From Tabrizicola sp. (GTDB lineage Bacteria; Pseudomonadota; Alphaproteobacteria; Rhodobacterales; Rhodobacteraceae), in the NCBI RefSeq assembly GCF_030373185.1, contig NZ_JAUCZH010000006.1, forward strand, positions 124,001-188,000: 64,000 nt of DNA, in the 5' to 3' direction. Positions within the stretch are counted from its first letter, which is position 1; each line of letters starts with the position of its first letter. The notes beneath the pieces are model-generated. The model worked only from the letters and a program-made list of their open reading frames with translations. It was not told the origin of the DNA and ran no database searches. This document shows, piece after piece, positions 26,954 to 34,994 of this stretch. The position numbers and the translations under genes were made by a program.

Positions 26954-27691
26954 TTATTCGCGGTTGCCCATGAATTGCAGCAGGAACATGAACATGTTGA
27001 TGAAGTCGAGGTAGAGGTTCAGCGCGCCCATGATGGCAGCCTTGCCAAGCCATTCCTGATCCATCGCCTGCGCATGCTGGATGTAGTCGTTCTTGATCTT
27101 CTGCGTGTCATAGGCCGTCAGACCGGCGAAGATCAGCAGACCGATGACAGAGATCGCGAAAGCCAGCATTCCCGAGCCGAGGAAGATGTTCACGATCATC
27201 GCGACGATCAGGCCGATCAGGCCCATCATCAGGAAGGTTCCCATCCCCGACAGGTCACGCTTGGTGACATAGCCGTAAAGCGACAGGCCCGCAAAGGCGA
27301 TGGCCGTGATCAGGAAGGTCTGGGCGATGGATACGCCGGTAAAGACCTTGAAGATCCAGGCCAGCGACAGGCCCATCACCGCCGCGAAGGCATAGAAGAA
27401 CAGCTGCGCGCCAGCCGCCGACAGCTTGTTGATCATCGCACCAAAGGCGAAAACCATCGCCAGCGGGGCAAACATCACCACCCAGCCCAGGATATTCGGG
27501 CGCATCGTCATCGGGTCACGGAAGATCGACATCAGCGCGTCGGACGTACCGACAGACCATGCCACACCGGCCGTTACCAGCATTGCTACGGACATCAGCC
27601 CGTAGACCTTGTTCATATGGGCGCGAAGCCCTTCGTCGATCTGCGCGCGGGCGCCGACGCCTACGCTGCGGATCGTTTCATATTGAGCCAT
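26954..27691 (-). CDS. Bax inhibitor-1 / YccA family membrane protein
   Basis: The 245-residue protein has about seven hydrophobic helices and the BI-1 signatures HMNKVYGLMSVAMLVTAG, AYDTQKIKNDYIQHAQ (the conserved Asp of the pH/calcium gate lies in AYDTQ) and ALNLYLDFINMFMFLLQFMG. Bacterial members can act as inner-membrane pH-sensitive calcium leaks or as FtsH modulators (YccA). The start at 27691 has a GGAGG SD. It is transcribed alone and ends at the strong terminator downstream. Confidence 0.92.
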   Translation of the reverse strand: MAQYETIRSVGVGARAQIDEGLRAHMNKVYGLMSVAMLVTAGVAWSVGTSDALMSIFRDPMTMRPNILGWVVMFAPLAMVFAFGAMINKLSAAGAQLFFYAFAAVMGLSLAWIFKVFTGVSIAQTFLITAIAFAGLSLYGYVTKRDLSGMGTFLMMGLIGLIVAMIVNIFLGSGMLAFAISVIGLLIFAGLTAYDTQKIKNDYIQHAQAMDQEWLGKAAIMGALNLYLDFINMFMFLLQFMGNRE

Positions 27692-27814
27692 AGAAGCCTC
27701 CGATGTTGTCCCTAAGGGCAACGCCGGGGGAACCGGCGCGACCTCGTGGGTGGAATATCGGCATTATGGGCTGCGATTTCAAGCGTTCATGGCCTGAAAT
27801 GCGAAGTGTTTTCC

Positions 27815-28036
27815 TCAGACATTGTCGCGGTGCCAGTGCGGGGGGGCATCCCAGACTGGGCGGGCCACCTCGGCTTCTGCTTCGGCCCGGCTCAGCCCGA
27901 TGTCGCGCAAAAGATGGTCGTCCAGCCGGGCAAGATGCCGACGCGACCGTGACAGTGCGATCAGGCGCCACAAGCCCGCTACGGGACGGGGACTCAGAAG
28001 GCGGATCAGCGGGATTGAAAGAGCTTTGGCGGACAT
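27815..28036 (-). CDS. DUF1127 small basic protein
   Basis: This 73-residue basic protein holds a DUF1127 core: LIALSRSRRHLARLDDHLLRDIGLSRAEAEAEV. Such proteins are common in Rhodobacterales, and some bind RNA or regulate phosphate and carbon metabolism. The ATG at 28036 has a GGAGG SD; ATG 28084 has none. It is divergent from a LysR-type regulator, a frequent arrangement that suggests regulation by it. Confidence 0.85.
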   Translation of the reverse strand: MSAKALSIPLIRLLSPRPVAGLWRLIALSRSRRHLARLDDHLLRDIGLSRAEAEAEVARPVWDAPPHWHRDNV

Positions 28037-28163
28037 GGCGGCCTCCGTTTCATTGCTGGATGTGATGCTGTTCAATTTTTGCATCACGATGCTTGATCTT
28101 TTGCCCGATCTTGCTTCATGATGAAAACGAATGATTGTGACGCCAAACATCAGGATCTGTGAT

Positions 28164-29015
28164 ATGCCTCGTAATCTCGACCTTGCCGCCTTGCGATCTT
28201 TCGTCACCGTTGCCGATGTCGGCGGGGTCACCCGGGCTGCGGGCTATCTGAACCTGACGCAGTCGGCGGTCTCGATGCAGATCAAGCGGCTGGAAGATTC
28301 GCTCGGGATGCAGCTTTTCCTGCGCGCCGCGCGCAAGCTGGCGCTGTCACCCGAAGGCGAACAGCTTCTTTCCTACGGCCGCCGGATGCTGGCGCTCAAC
28401 GATGAGGCGCTTTCGCGCTTTGCCGCTACCGCTTGCGAAGGCGAGATCCGTCTGGGGGTGCCGCATGATGTGGTCTACCCCGCGATCCCCGGAATTCTCA
28501 AGCGGATGGCGCAGGCCTGGCCCTGCCTGCGGATCAATTTGGTCTCCTCCTTCACCGTGCTGATGAAACAGGAGTTCGAGCGTGGCGGCTTTGATGTGAT
28601 TCTGACGACCGAGGAAACCCCCGATCCTGGGGCCGAGGTGCTGGGCCTTCGGCCTTTGGTCTGGGTTGGCGCGGTGGATGGCAACGCCTGGCAACGGCGG
28701 CCCTTGCGGCTGGGCTTCAAGGATACCTGCATCTTTCGCCCGCGCGCACAGGCCTTGCTGGATGCGGCGAATATTCCGTGGCAACTGGCCACCGGTGGCG
28801 AAAGCGAGCAGGCTGTCGAGGCAACCGTAGCCGCCGATCTTGCCGTGACCGCCCGGATGGCAGGCAGCATTCCCGATGGCACCTGCGTCATTGCCACCGA
28901 AAACCAACTGCCGCCCCTGGGCGAGATGAAGCTGGCGCTCTACCGCGCCGACCGCCGGAAGGATGAGGCCATGGATATGCTGATGGCCGAGTTGCGCTGC
29001 GCCTACTGCTGCTGA
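28164..29015 (+). CDS. LysR-type transcriptional regulator
   Basis: The 283-residue protein has the N-terminal winged HTH of LysR regulators: LDLAALRSFVTVADVGGVTRAAGYLNLTQSAVSMQIKRLE, then FLRAARKLALSPEGEQLLSYG. A periplasmic-binding-like effector domain follows (IRLGVPHDVV, FDVILTTEETP). A CysL/GcvA-type effector cannot be named. The start at 28164 follows AGGAT. It is divergent from the DUF1127 gene, and its last 13 bases overlap the convergent oxidoreductase gene. Confidence 0.93.
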   Translation: MPRNLDLAALRSFVTVADVGGVTRAAGYLNLTQSAVSMQIKRLEDSLGMQLFLRAARKLALSPEGEQLLSYGRRMLALNDEALSRFAATACEGEIRLGVPHDVVYPAIPGILKRMAQAWPCLRINLVSSFTVLMKQEFERGGFDVILTTEETPDPGAEVLGLRPLVWVGAVDGNAWQRRPLRLGFKDTCIFRPRAQALLDAANIPWQLATGGESEQAVEATVAADLAVTARMAGSIPDGTCVIATENQLPPLGEMKLALYRADRRKDEAMDMLMAELRCAYCC

Positions 29016-29974
29016 TCCACCCGGATCACCACCTTGCCAGTCGCGCGGCGAGAGCGCAGCAGGTCGAGTCCTTCGGGGAAGGCCTCGAACGGCAAGGTCT
29101 GGCCGATATGGGGCCGCAGCCCGCCTTCGGCCCGCCAACGCAGCAATTCGGCCATGCTTGCTGCCACAAGGGCAGGGGCGTGTGTCTCATATCCGCCATA
29201 CCAGAAGCCCGACACAGTCAGGTTCTTCACCAGAAGGACGTTTGCAGGAACCTGCGGCACCTGACCCGACGCAAACCCGATCGCAAGGAGCCGGCCATCC
29301 GGCTTGCACGCGCGCAAGGCTTCGTCGAAGGCCGGGCCGCCTACGGCATCATAAACCACATCGACACCACCCAGCGATCGCAGCGCGTCCTTCAGTCCGG
29401 GGGCCTCGCTGTCGATCAGATGATCCGCCCCCGCCGCCTGCGCCACACGCAGCCGGTCCGCCCCCCGCGCCGAGGCGATGACAGTCGCCCCCAGCCGCTT
29501 GCCGATCTCCACCGCCGTCAACCCGACGCCACCCGCTGCCCCGGTAACGAACAGCGTCTCTCCCGGCTGCAAGCGCGCCTTGTAGCTCAGCGCCAGATGC
29601 GAGGTGCCATAGGCAATCGGAAATCCCGCCGCTTCGTCAAAGCCCATGGCGTCAGGCAGAGGTGACAGCCGGTCCGCCCGCAGGCACAGCCTTTCGGCCA
29701 GCGCCCCGGCACCGCAGACCCCAAGCACACGCGTGCCGGGTCGGGGGCCGGTCGTATGCGGCCCCAGCGCCTCGATCACGCCGGAGAATTCCATGCCCGG
29801 CACGAAAGGCAGCTTGGGGCGGACCTGATATTTCCCTTCGATCATCAGCAGGTCGGCGAAGTTCAGCCCCGCCGCCATGACGCGCACAAGTGCCTCGCCT
29901 TCTGCGGGAATCGGGTCATTCAGGACGCCAAGCTCTGGCTGGCCTCCAACGGTATTGATTTGCCATGCGCGCAT
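29003..29974 (-). CDS. zinc-independent medium-chain dehydrogenase, NADPH:quinone oxidoreductase-like
   Basis: The 323-residue MDR protein has the QOR pattern: VRVMAAGLNFADLLMIEGKYQ, LPFVPGMEFSGVIEALG, and the cofactor motif VTGAAGGVGLTAVEIGKRLGA, followed by RGADRLRVAQAAGADHLID (NADPH preference). The structural and catalytic zinc ligands of alcohol dehydrogenases are absent. It probably reduces quinones or enones in the cytosol. The start at 29974 was chosen over 30043 because it matches the family N-terminus (MRAWQINT). Confidence 0.9.
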   Translation of the reverse strand: MRAWQINTVGGQPELGVLNDPIPAEGEALVRVMAAGLNFADLLMIEGKYQVRPKLPFVPGMEFSGVIEALGPHTTGPRPGTRVLGVCGAGALAERLCLRADRLSPLPDAMGFDEAAGFPIAYGTSHLALSYKARLQPGETLFVTGAAGGVGLTAVEIGKRLGATVIASARGADRLRVAQAAGADHLIDSEAPGLKDALRSLGGVDVVYDAVGGPAFDEALRACKPDGRLLAIGFASGQVPQVPANVLLVKNLTVSGFWYGGYETHAPALVAASMAELLRWRAEGGLRPHIGQTLPFEAFPEGLDLLRSRRATGKVVIRVDQQQ

Positions 29975-30333
29975 GATTTTGCCCTGCCTTCCGCTTGTGC
30001 ATTGCGTATATTGTTTTCGGTTTGCTGCACAGTCTATCGCCATTTGCCGGACTGTATCTTTTCACTTTGCGAAGATTTTTTGCTATTTTTGCATTTTGCA
30101 ATGCAATATGGAACTCGCGCAAAAGGCGAGCGCAGCAAGGGGAAGGTTCGCAAAGGGTGTCGGCTCGAACAACCCCGCCGTGTCTTATTCACCTGTATAA
30201 TTGACCCTGTCGAAAAGGACAGGTTTTGACCCGAGGTTGATTTTTCTCGGGATAACTTCTGAACTTTCCAGTTCTGGCACGAAACTTGCTTGGATATCCA
30301 TGAGGGGACTGAATACTGTAGTTGGAGTGAAGA
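29975..30333. other. long intergenic region upstream of an XRE regulator
   Basis: No credible gene lies in these 359 bases. They are AT-richer than the flanks and hold a perfect TATAAT (30196-30201), a TTGACC (30226-30231) and a short hairpin CCTGTC/GACAGG (30205-30223) followed by TTTT. The region probably carries the promoters of the oxidoreductase and the regulator. The arrangement of the elements is not clear enough to call a start site. Confidence 0.5.
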
Positions 30334-30696
30334 ATGAAGCATCCCGTAGACGCACACGTCGGCAAGCGTATCCGCCATCGCCGCTGGATGGTGGGCATGA
30401 CGCAGCAGCAGCTCGCCGACAAGGTGGGTATCAAATTCCAGCAGATCCAGAAATATGAGACCGGGATGAACCGGGTCAGCGCTTCGCGTCTTTGGGACGT
30501 CGCGGATGCGCTGGGCGTGTCGGTCTCGTTCTTCTTTGAGGGTCTTGCTGACGGTCAGGCCGCTGCGGCGCAGGCTCAGGGCGACATGATGGCAGACAAA
30601 GAGGCTCTGGAACTCGTCCGGTCCTACTATGCCATCCCCGAAGCGCAGCGCCGCCGCCTGTTCGATCTGGCCCGGGTTCTGTCGGAAGCCGCCTGA
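30334..30696 (+). CDS. XRE family HTH transcriptional regulator
   Basis: The 120-residue protein has a Cro/CI-type HTH near residues 10-66 (VGKRIRHRRWMVGMTQQQLA, then IKFQQIQKYETGMNRVSASRLWDVADAL), followed by a short helical tail (ELVRSYYAIPEAQRRRLFDLARVLSEA). It is close to the small SinR-like regulators common in Rhodobacterales. The ATG follows GGAGTGAAG. The target genes are not evident; the long leader suggests it is itself regulated. Confidence 0.9.
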   Translation: MKHPVDAHVGKRIRHRRWMVGMTQQQLADKVGIKFQQIQKYETGMNRVSASRLWDVADALGVSVSFFFEGLADGQAAAAQAQGDMMADKEALELVRSYYAIPEAQRRRLFDLARVLSEAA

Positions 30697-30768
30697 TCTT
30701 GACCTTCGCCCTGCGAGCCTTTAGCGCCCGCAGGGCAGGCTGCCTTTGCCTGCGATTGCGGGGAAGGG

Positions 30769-31572
30769 ATGGCCATGCGGGTTTCCAACGCCTTGGCGAC
30801 CGAACTGGTCGCCACCGCGCATGAACTGGCCGATGTGGCGCGGGTGGCAACGCTGTCGTTCTTCCGTAGCCGCGATCTGGCCGCTGATACCAAGGAAAGC
30901 CACCGTTTTGACCCCGTGACGGCAGCCGACAGGCTGTCGGAAGAACGCATGCGTGCTGTCCTTGCGCGCCGCCGCCCGAATGACGCGATCCTCGGCGAGG
31001 AATTCGGCCCCAAAGAAGGGACGTCAGGCCTGACCTGGGTGCTGGACCCCATTGATGGCACGCGTGGATACATGTCTGGCACGCCGACCTGGGGTGTCCT
31101 GATTTCGGTGCGCGATGCCGAAGGCCCGCTTTACGGCATCATTGACCAGCCCTACATCGGCGAGCGGTTCGAAGGTGGGCTTGGCCATGCCCGGATGCAT
31201 GGCCCGATGGGCGAAAGCACCCTGTCGGTCCGCAGCCCGCGCCCTTTGTCACAGTCGATCCTTTTCTCCACCTTCCCCGAGGTTGGCACCCCCGACGAAT
31301 CCGCTGCCTTCCGCCGCGTCGCGCCGAAGGCAAGGCTGGTGCGCTATGGCACCGACTGCTACGCCTACGCGTTGATCGCCGCCGGTCAGATCGACCTTGT
31401 GATCGAGGCGGGCTTGCAGGCCTATGACGTCCAGGCCCCGATCGCGGTGATCGAGGCCGCGGGTGGCATCGTGACCGACTGGCAGGGCCGCCCGGCCCAT
31501 GACGGTGGCCGGATCCTCGCCGCCGCCAGCAAGGAATTGCATGCCGAAGTGGTGGCTCTTCTGAACGGCTGA
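30769..31572 (+). CDS. hisN: inositol monophosphatase-family histidinol-phosphatase
   Basis: The 267-residue protein has the Mg-dependent IMPase signatures: ILGEEFG, WVLDPIDGTRGYM and the C-terminal AYDVQAPIAVIEAAGG metal Asp. The R-G-Y after DPIDGT and the AYD variant place it with histidinol-phosphate phosphatases (HisN) rather than inositol phosphatases. That is my reading of the motif and not proven. The ATG at 30769 is preceded by GGGAAGG. A second paralogue of inositol type lies at 62618. Confidence 0.82.
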   Translation: MAMRVSNALATELVATAHELADVARVATLSFFRSRDLAADTKESHRFDPVTAADRLSEERMRAVLARRRPNDAILGEEFGPKEGTSGLTWVLDPIDGTRGYMSGTPTWGVLISVRDAEGPLYGIIDQPYIGERFEGGLGHARMHGPMGESTLSVRSPRPLSQSILFSTFPEVGTPDESAAFRRVAPKARLVRYGTDCYAYALIAAGQIDLVIEAGLQAYDVQAPIAVIEAAGGIVTDWQGRPAHDGGRILAAASKELHAEVVALLNG

Positions 31573-31615
31573 GCCCCACTATCGGTCTCGTTCGCTCTTT
31601 TCGGAAACACCCTGC

Positions 31616-31638
31616 GGGGAGGTCTGGGCAGACTCCCC
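31616..31638. terminator. hairpin downstream of hisN
   Basis: A bulged stem pairs GGGGA and GTCT with AGAC and TCCCC around a GGGC loop. It lies 43 bases past the hisN stop. There is no T-run, so it may be a rho-assisted end or a leader element of the next gene. Confidence 0.4.
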
Positions 31639-31803
31639 ACTTCAAACGCCTGGACTTCGGGTTTGCGTCTCCCACCCCGCGCCCACCTCTTGCCAGTGGG
31701 GCAAGGGCAGGCATAGACTGCGGTCGGCTGTCCGTGTCCTTCTCCCTTCTGACGGATTGCAGTGGTTTCCCCATGAAACCGAAGGGTGCGCAAAGGCTGC
31801 ACC

Positions 31804-33144
31804 ATGTCTGACATTCTGATCCGAAATGCCGCCGCCGTGGTCACAATGAACCCCGGAAGGGCAGAACTTGCCGGGGCCGATATCTTCCTGCGCGACGGGG
31901 TGATTCTTGCATTGGGCCACGGCCTGCCAGAAGCAAAGGCCGAAGTGATTGATGCCACGGGCTGCGTGGTGACGCCCGGGCTCGTGAACACCCACCACCA
32001 CCTGTACCAGACCCTGACCCGCGCCGTACCCGGTGGGCAGGATGCTCTGCTTTTTGGCTGGCTGAAGACGCTTTACCCGATCTGGTCGCGCTTTGGACCT
32101 GATGAGATGTTTACCTCTGCGCAGGTCGGTCTGGCCGAACTGGCGCTGTCGGGCTGCACGCTGACCTCGGACCATCTCTACCTCTATCCCAACGGCGCAC
32201 GGCTGGATGATACCATTGCGGCCGCGCAGGAAGTCGGCCTGCGCTTTCACCCCACCCGTGGTGCGATGAGCATTGGCGAAAGTGCCGGTGGTCTGCCGCC
32301 CGACGCGTTGGTGGAACGTGAACCGGCCATTCTTGACGACATGATCCGCGTGGTTGACCGGTTCCACGACTCCGGGCCCGGTGCGATGGTTCGGGTGGGC
32401 CTTGCCCCCTGTTCGCCCTTTTCGGTCAGCCGGGATCTGATGCGCGACGCGGCCCTTCTGGCGCGTGACAAGGGCGTGATGCTGCACACCCATCTGGCCG
32501 AGAACGATGAGGATATCGCCTATTCCCTCGCCCAGTTTGGCTGCCGTCCGGGGCAATATGCCGAAGATCTTGGCTGGACCGGCCCGGATGTCTGGCACGC
32601 ACATTGCGTGAAGCTGGATAGTTCTGAAATTGAACTTTTCTCCCGCAGTCTGACGGGGGTAGCCCATTGCCCATGTTCGAATTGTAGACTCGGGTCCGGC
32701 ATTGCCCCGGTCCGAGCCATGCGTAACGCAGGGGTCAAGGTGGGGCTTGGCGTTGATGGATCGGCCTCCAATGATGCCGGAAACCTGATTGGTGAGGCGC
32801 GGATGGCCATGCTTTTGCAGCGGGTGTCCAACGGAGCTGATGCCATGTCCGCCCGTGAAGCGCTGGAGATTGCGACGCTTGGCGGCGCGCGGGTGCTTGG
32901 GCGTGATGATCTGGGGTCGCTCGAACCCGGCAAGCGCGCGGATCTGGCAATCTGGGATGTCTCGGGGATCGAGGCGGCCGGCAGTTGGGATCCGGTCGCC
33001 GCACTTGTGCTGTGCGGTCCGACCCGGGTGCGACACCTGATCGTCGAAGGGCGCCCGGTGGTGCGCGACGGCCAGATGGTAACGCTGGACCTGCCGCGCG
33101 TGATCGAACGGCAGAACCGGCTCGCACAGGCCCTGGCCCGCTAG
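31804..33144 (+). CDS. 8-oxoguanine deaminase (amidohydrolase)
   Basis: The 446-residue cytosolic amidohydrolase has the metal-site HxH in VTPGLVNTHHHLYQTLTRA near residue 62, MLHTHLAEN (His), HAHCVKLDSSE (His) and VGLGVDGSASNDAGNL (Asp). The AHCPCSNCRLGSGIAP segment and the long LYQTLTRAVPGGQ active-site loop are typical of bacterial 8-oxoguanine/TrzN-like deaminases. It would convert 8-oxoguanine to urate, salvaging oxidised purine. The guanine deaminase nearby supports a purine role. The start at 31804 has a weak AAAGG SD. Confidence 0.85.
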   Translation: MSDILIRNAAAVVTMNPGRAELAGADIFLRDGVILALGHGLPEAKAEVIDATGCVVTPGLVNTHHHLYQTLTRAVPGGQDALLFGWLKTLYPIWSRFGPDEMFTSAQVGLAELALSGCTLTSDHLYLYPNGARLDDTIAAAQEVGLRFHPTRGAMSIGESAGGLPPDALVEREPAILDDMIRVVDRFHDSGPGAMVRVGLAPCSPFSVSRDLMRDAALLARDKGVMLHTHLAENDEDIAYSLAQFGCRPGQYAEDLGWTGPDVWHAHCVKLDSSEIELFSRSLTGVAHCPCSNCRLGSGIAPVRAMRNAGVKVGLGVDGSASNDAGNLIGEARMAMLLQRVSNGADAMSAREALEIATLGGARVLGRDDLGSLEPGKRADLAIWDVSGIEAAGSWDPVAALVLCGPTRVRHLIVEGRPVVRDGQMVTLDLPRVIERQNRLAQALAR

Positions 33145-33224
33145 ACGCAAGCAATTCCCGCCCGCCGCACCCGGATCTAGCGGGCGCGCGGGCCTTGCGT
33201 TAGAAGGCTGGCAAGGAGACCCCG

Positions 33225-33542
33225 ATGGACCATAACTTCGAAGCCCAGCGACGCGAAACCTTTGACACCTTCCGCCAGTCGAAGGGCGTCAGCCTGCCGA
33301 AGACGGCGGTGATCGACTATGCCTTCTTCATCGAAGAACTGGATGCAAGCTGGCCAGCGCTGGAACGCGCCTTGCGGCTGGAGGGGTTCAACACCCGGCG
33401 CGCCAAGGACGGCGAGACGCTGATCGCGTCGATCGGGCCGATCCCGGTGACGGCCGAGGATATCTGGCACTACGAACGCATCGCCACATCCATCGCGCTG
33501 AAGCACGATTTCTATCCTGACGGCTGGGAACTGGCGGAGTAG
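33225..33542 (+). CDS. rraB: ribonuclease E inhibitor RraB family protein
   Basis: This 105-residue acidic protein (MDHNFEAQRRETFDTFRQSKG, DYAFFIEELDASWPALERAL, ARRKDGETLIASIGPIPVT region) matches the RraB domain, ending with SIALKHDFYPDGWELAE. RraB proteins modulate RNase E. Whether this stand-alone form does so in alphaproteobacteria is not shown. The start follows AAGGAGAC. It lies between the two purine deaminase genes and is convergent with guaD. Confidence 0.8.
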   Translation: MDHNFEAQRRETFDTFRQSKGVSLPKTAVIDYAFFIEELDASWPALERALRLEGFNTRRAKDGETLIASIGPIPVTAEDIWHYERIATSIALKHDFYPDGWELAE

Positions 33543-33572
33543 GCGCGCGGGGTCAGCCCAGGAATCATCCTG

Positions 33573-34877
33573 TCAGGTACCGCCTCCGGAGGTTTCGGGC
33601 TCATGGCGCTTGCCGCCCAGCCAGACCGCTGACACCGCGCGGTCATCGCCCATCATGATCGTCGGGAACATGGCCTGCCACAGGTCATTCGCCCGCGCCG
33701 CGGCCTGTGCAATGGCAGGGGTCGAGGCCAGGTCGATCACCACCAGATCAGCCTCCATCCCCACGGCGATATTGCCGATCCGACCTTCGCACCGCAGCGC
33801 CCGGGCAGAGCCCTGCGTTGCCAGCCACCAAAGCTGAGACGGATGCAGCGACTGGCCGCGCAATTGCGCCACCTCATAAGCCGCAGCCATCGTCCGCAGC
33901 ATCGAAAACGAGGATCCACCCCCGGTATCGGTTGCAAGGCCCACCCGCAACTGCCGCGCAAGGCCCATGTCGAACAGGCCCGAGCCGATGAAGGTGTTCG
34001 AGGTCGGGCAATGGACAAGGCTTGCCCCGGCTTCCACCAACCGAGCCCGTTCGCGGTCGGTCAGGTGGATGGCGTGGCCGTAGACAGCCCCTTCCCGCAA
34101 CAGCCCTTGCGCCTCATAGGTATCCAGATAGTCGCGCGACTGGGGGAAAAGTTCCCGGACCCAGGCGATCTCGTCCGGCTGTTCGGAAAGATGGGTCTGC
34201 ATCAGACAGTTCGGGTATTCACGCCAAAGCGCGCCAAGGGCGGCAAGCTGTTCGGGGGTTGAGGTTGGCGAAAACCGGGGTGTGATCACATAAGACAGTC
34301 GGTCCACCCCATGCCACTGTTCCAGAAGGCGCTTGCTGTCGTCATAGGCCGATTGCGCGGTATCGCGCAGGCCTTCGGGGGCGTTGCGGTCCATGCAGGT
34401 CTTTCCGGCAAAGACCCGCATCCCCCGGGTCTGTGCCGCCGCAAAGATCGCGTCCACGCTTTCGGGGTGGATCGTGGCATAGCTGCAAACCGTGGTCGTG
34501 CCACGCGCCAAAACCAGATCAAGATAGCGCGCCGCGATGTCATCGGCATAGGCGCGGTCGGCAAAGCGCATTTCCTCTGGGAAGGTGTAGGTGTTCAGCC
34601 AATCGATAAGCCGCTTGCCCCAAGAGGCGATGATGGCGGTCTGCGGGTAATGCACATGGGCATCGATGAAGCCCGCCGAGATCAGCCGCCGACCATAGTC
34701 ATGCACCGTTGCCATGGGAAAGCGGGCGCGCAGATCCGCTGCCTCGCCCAAGGCGGCGATGCGCCCCTGATCCACCAGCACCGCGCCATGTTCCATCGTT
34801 TGCGCAGCATCGTCGCTTGCAAACGGGTCACCCTGAAAACGGATCACCTGCCCCAGAAGAAGATCGGCCATCACCAT
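33573..34877 (-). CDS. guaD: guanine deaminase
   Basis: The 434-residue amidohydrolase carries the zinc HxH in SAGFIDAHVHYPQTAIIASWGKRL, the signature CMDRNAPEGLRD, TPRFSPTSTPEQL, QTHLSEQPDEI and a late GLATDTGGGSSFSML Asp. These match guanine deaminase (guanine to xanthine). The start is ATG 34877 (MVMADLL...) or 34871. Divergent from mgtE across a leader with two hairpins, it belongs functionally with 8-oxoguanine deaminase on the same segment. Confidence 0.92.
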   Translation of the reverse strand: MVMADLLLGQVIRFQGDPFASDDAAQTMEHGAVLVDQGRIAALGEAADLRARFPMATVHDYGRRLISAGFIDAHVHYPQTAIIASWGKRLIDWLNTYTFPEEMRFADRAYADDIAARYLDLVLARGTTTVCSYATIHPESVDAIFAAAQTRGMRVFAGKTCMDRNAPEGLRDTAQSAYDDSKRLLEQWHGVDRLSYVITPRFSPTSTPEQLAALGALWREYPNCLMQTHLSEQPDEIAWVRELFPQSRDYLDTYEAQGLLREGAVYGHAIHLTDRERARLVEAGASLVHCPTSNTFIGSGLFDMGLARQLRVGLATDTGGGSSFSMLRTMAAAYEVAQLRGQSLHPSQLWWLATQGSARALRCEGRIGNIAVGMEADLVVIDLASTPAIAQAAARANDLWQAMFPTIMMGDDRAVSAVWLGGKRHEPETSGGGT

Positions 34878-34911
34878 GTCCCTGTTCTTGCCGCTGTAAC
34901 CTACGACCTTT

Positions 34912-34957
34912 AGGGGCAGGGGTAAATTTGCCTCTGGCCCCTGTTTCCTTGAAACAG
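34912..34957. promoter_or_regulatory. tandem hairpins between guaD and mgtE
   Basis: A 12-pair stem with one bulge (AGGGGC...GCCCCT outer, CAGGGG/CCTCTG inner, 34912-34942) abuts a perfect stem CTGTTTC/GAAACAG (34941-34957). The stems share one or two bases and so may compete. They lie in the 117-base divergent gap, 38 bases before the mgtE start. Confidence 0.5.
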
Positions 34958-34994
34958 CTTTCGCTAAGGTCGCGGCAATCGGTTTGGAGGCGGA

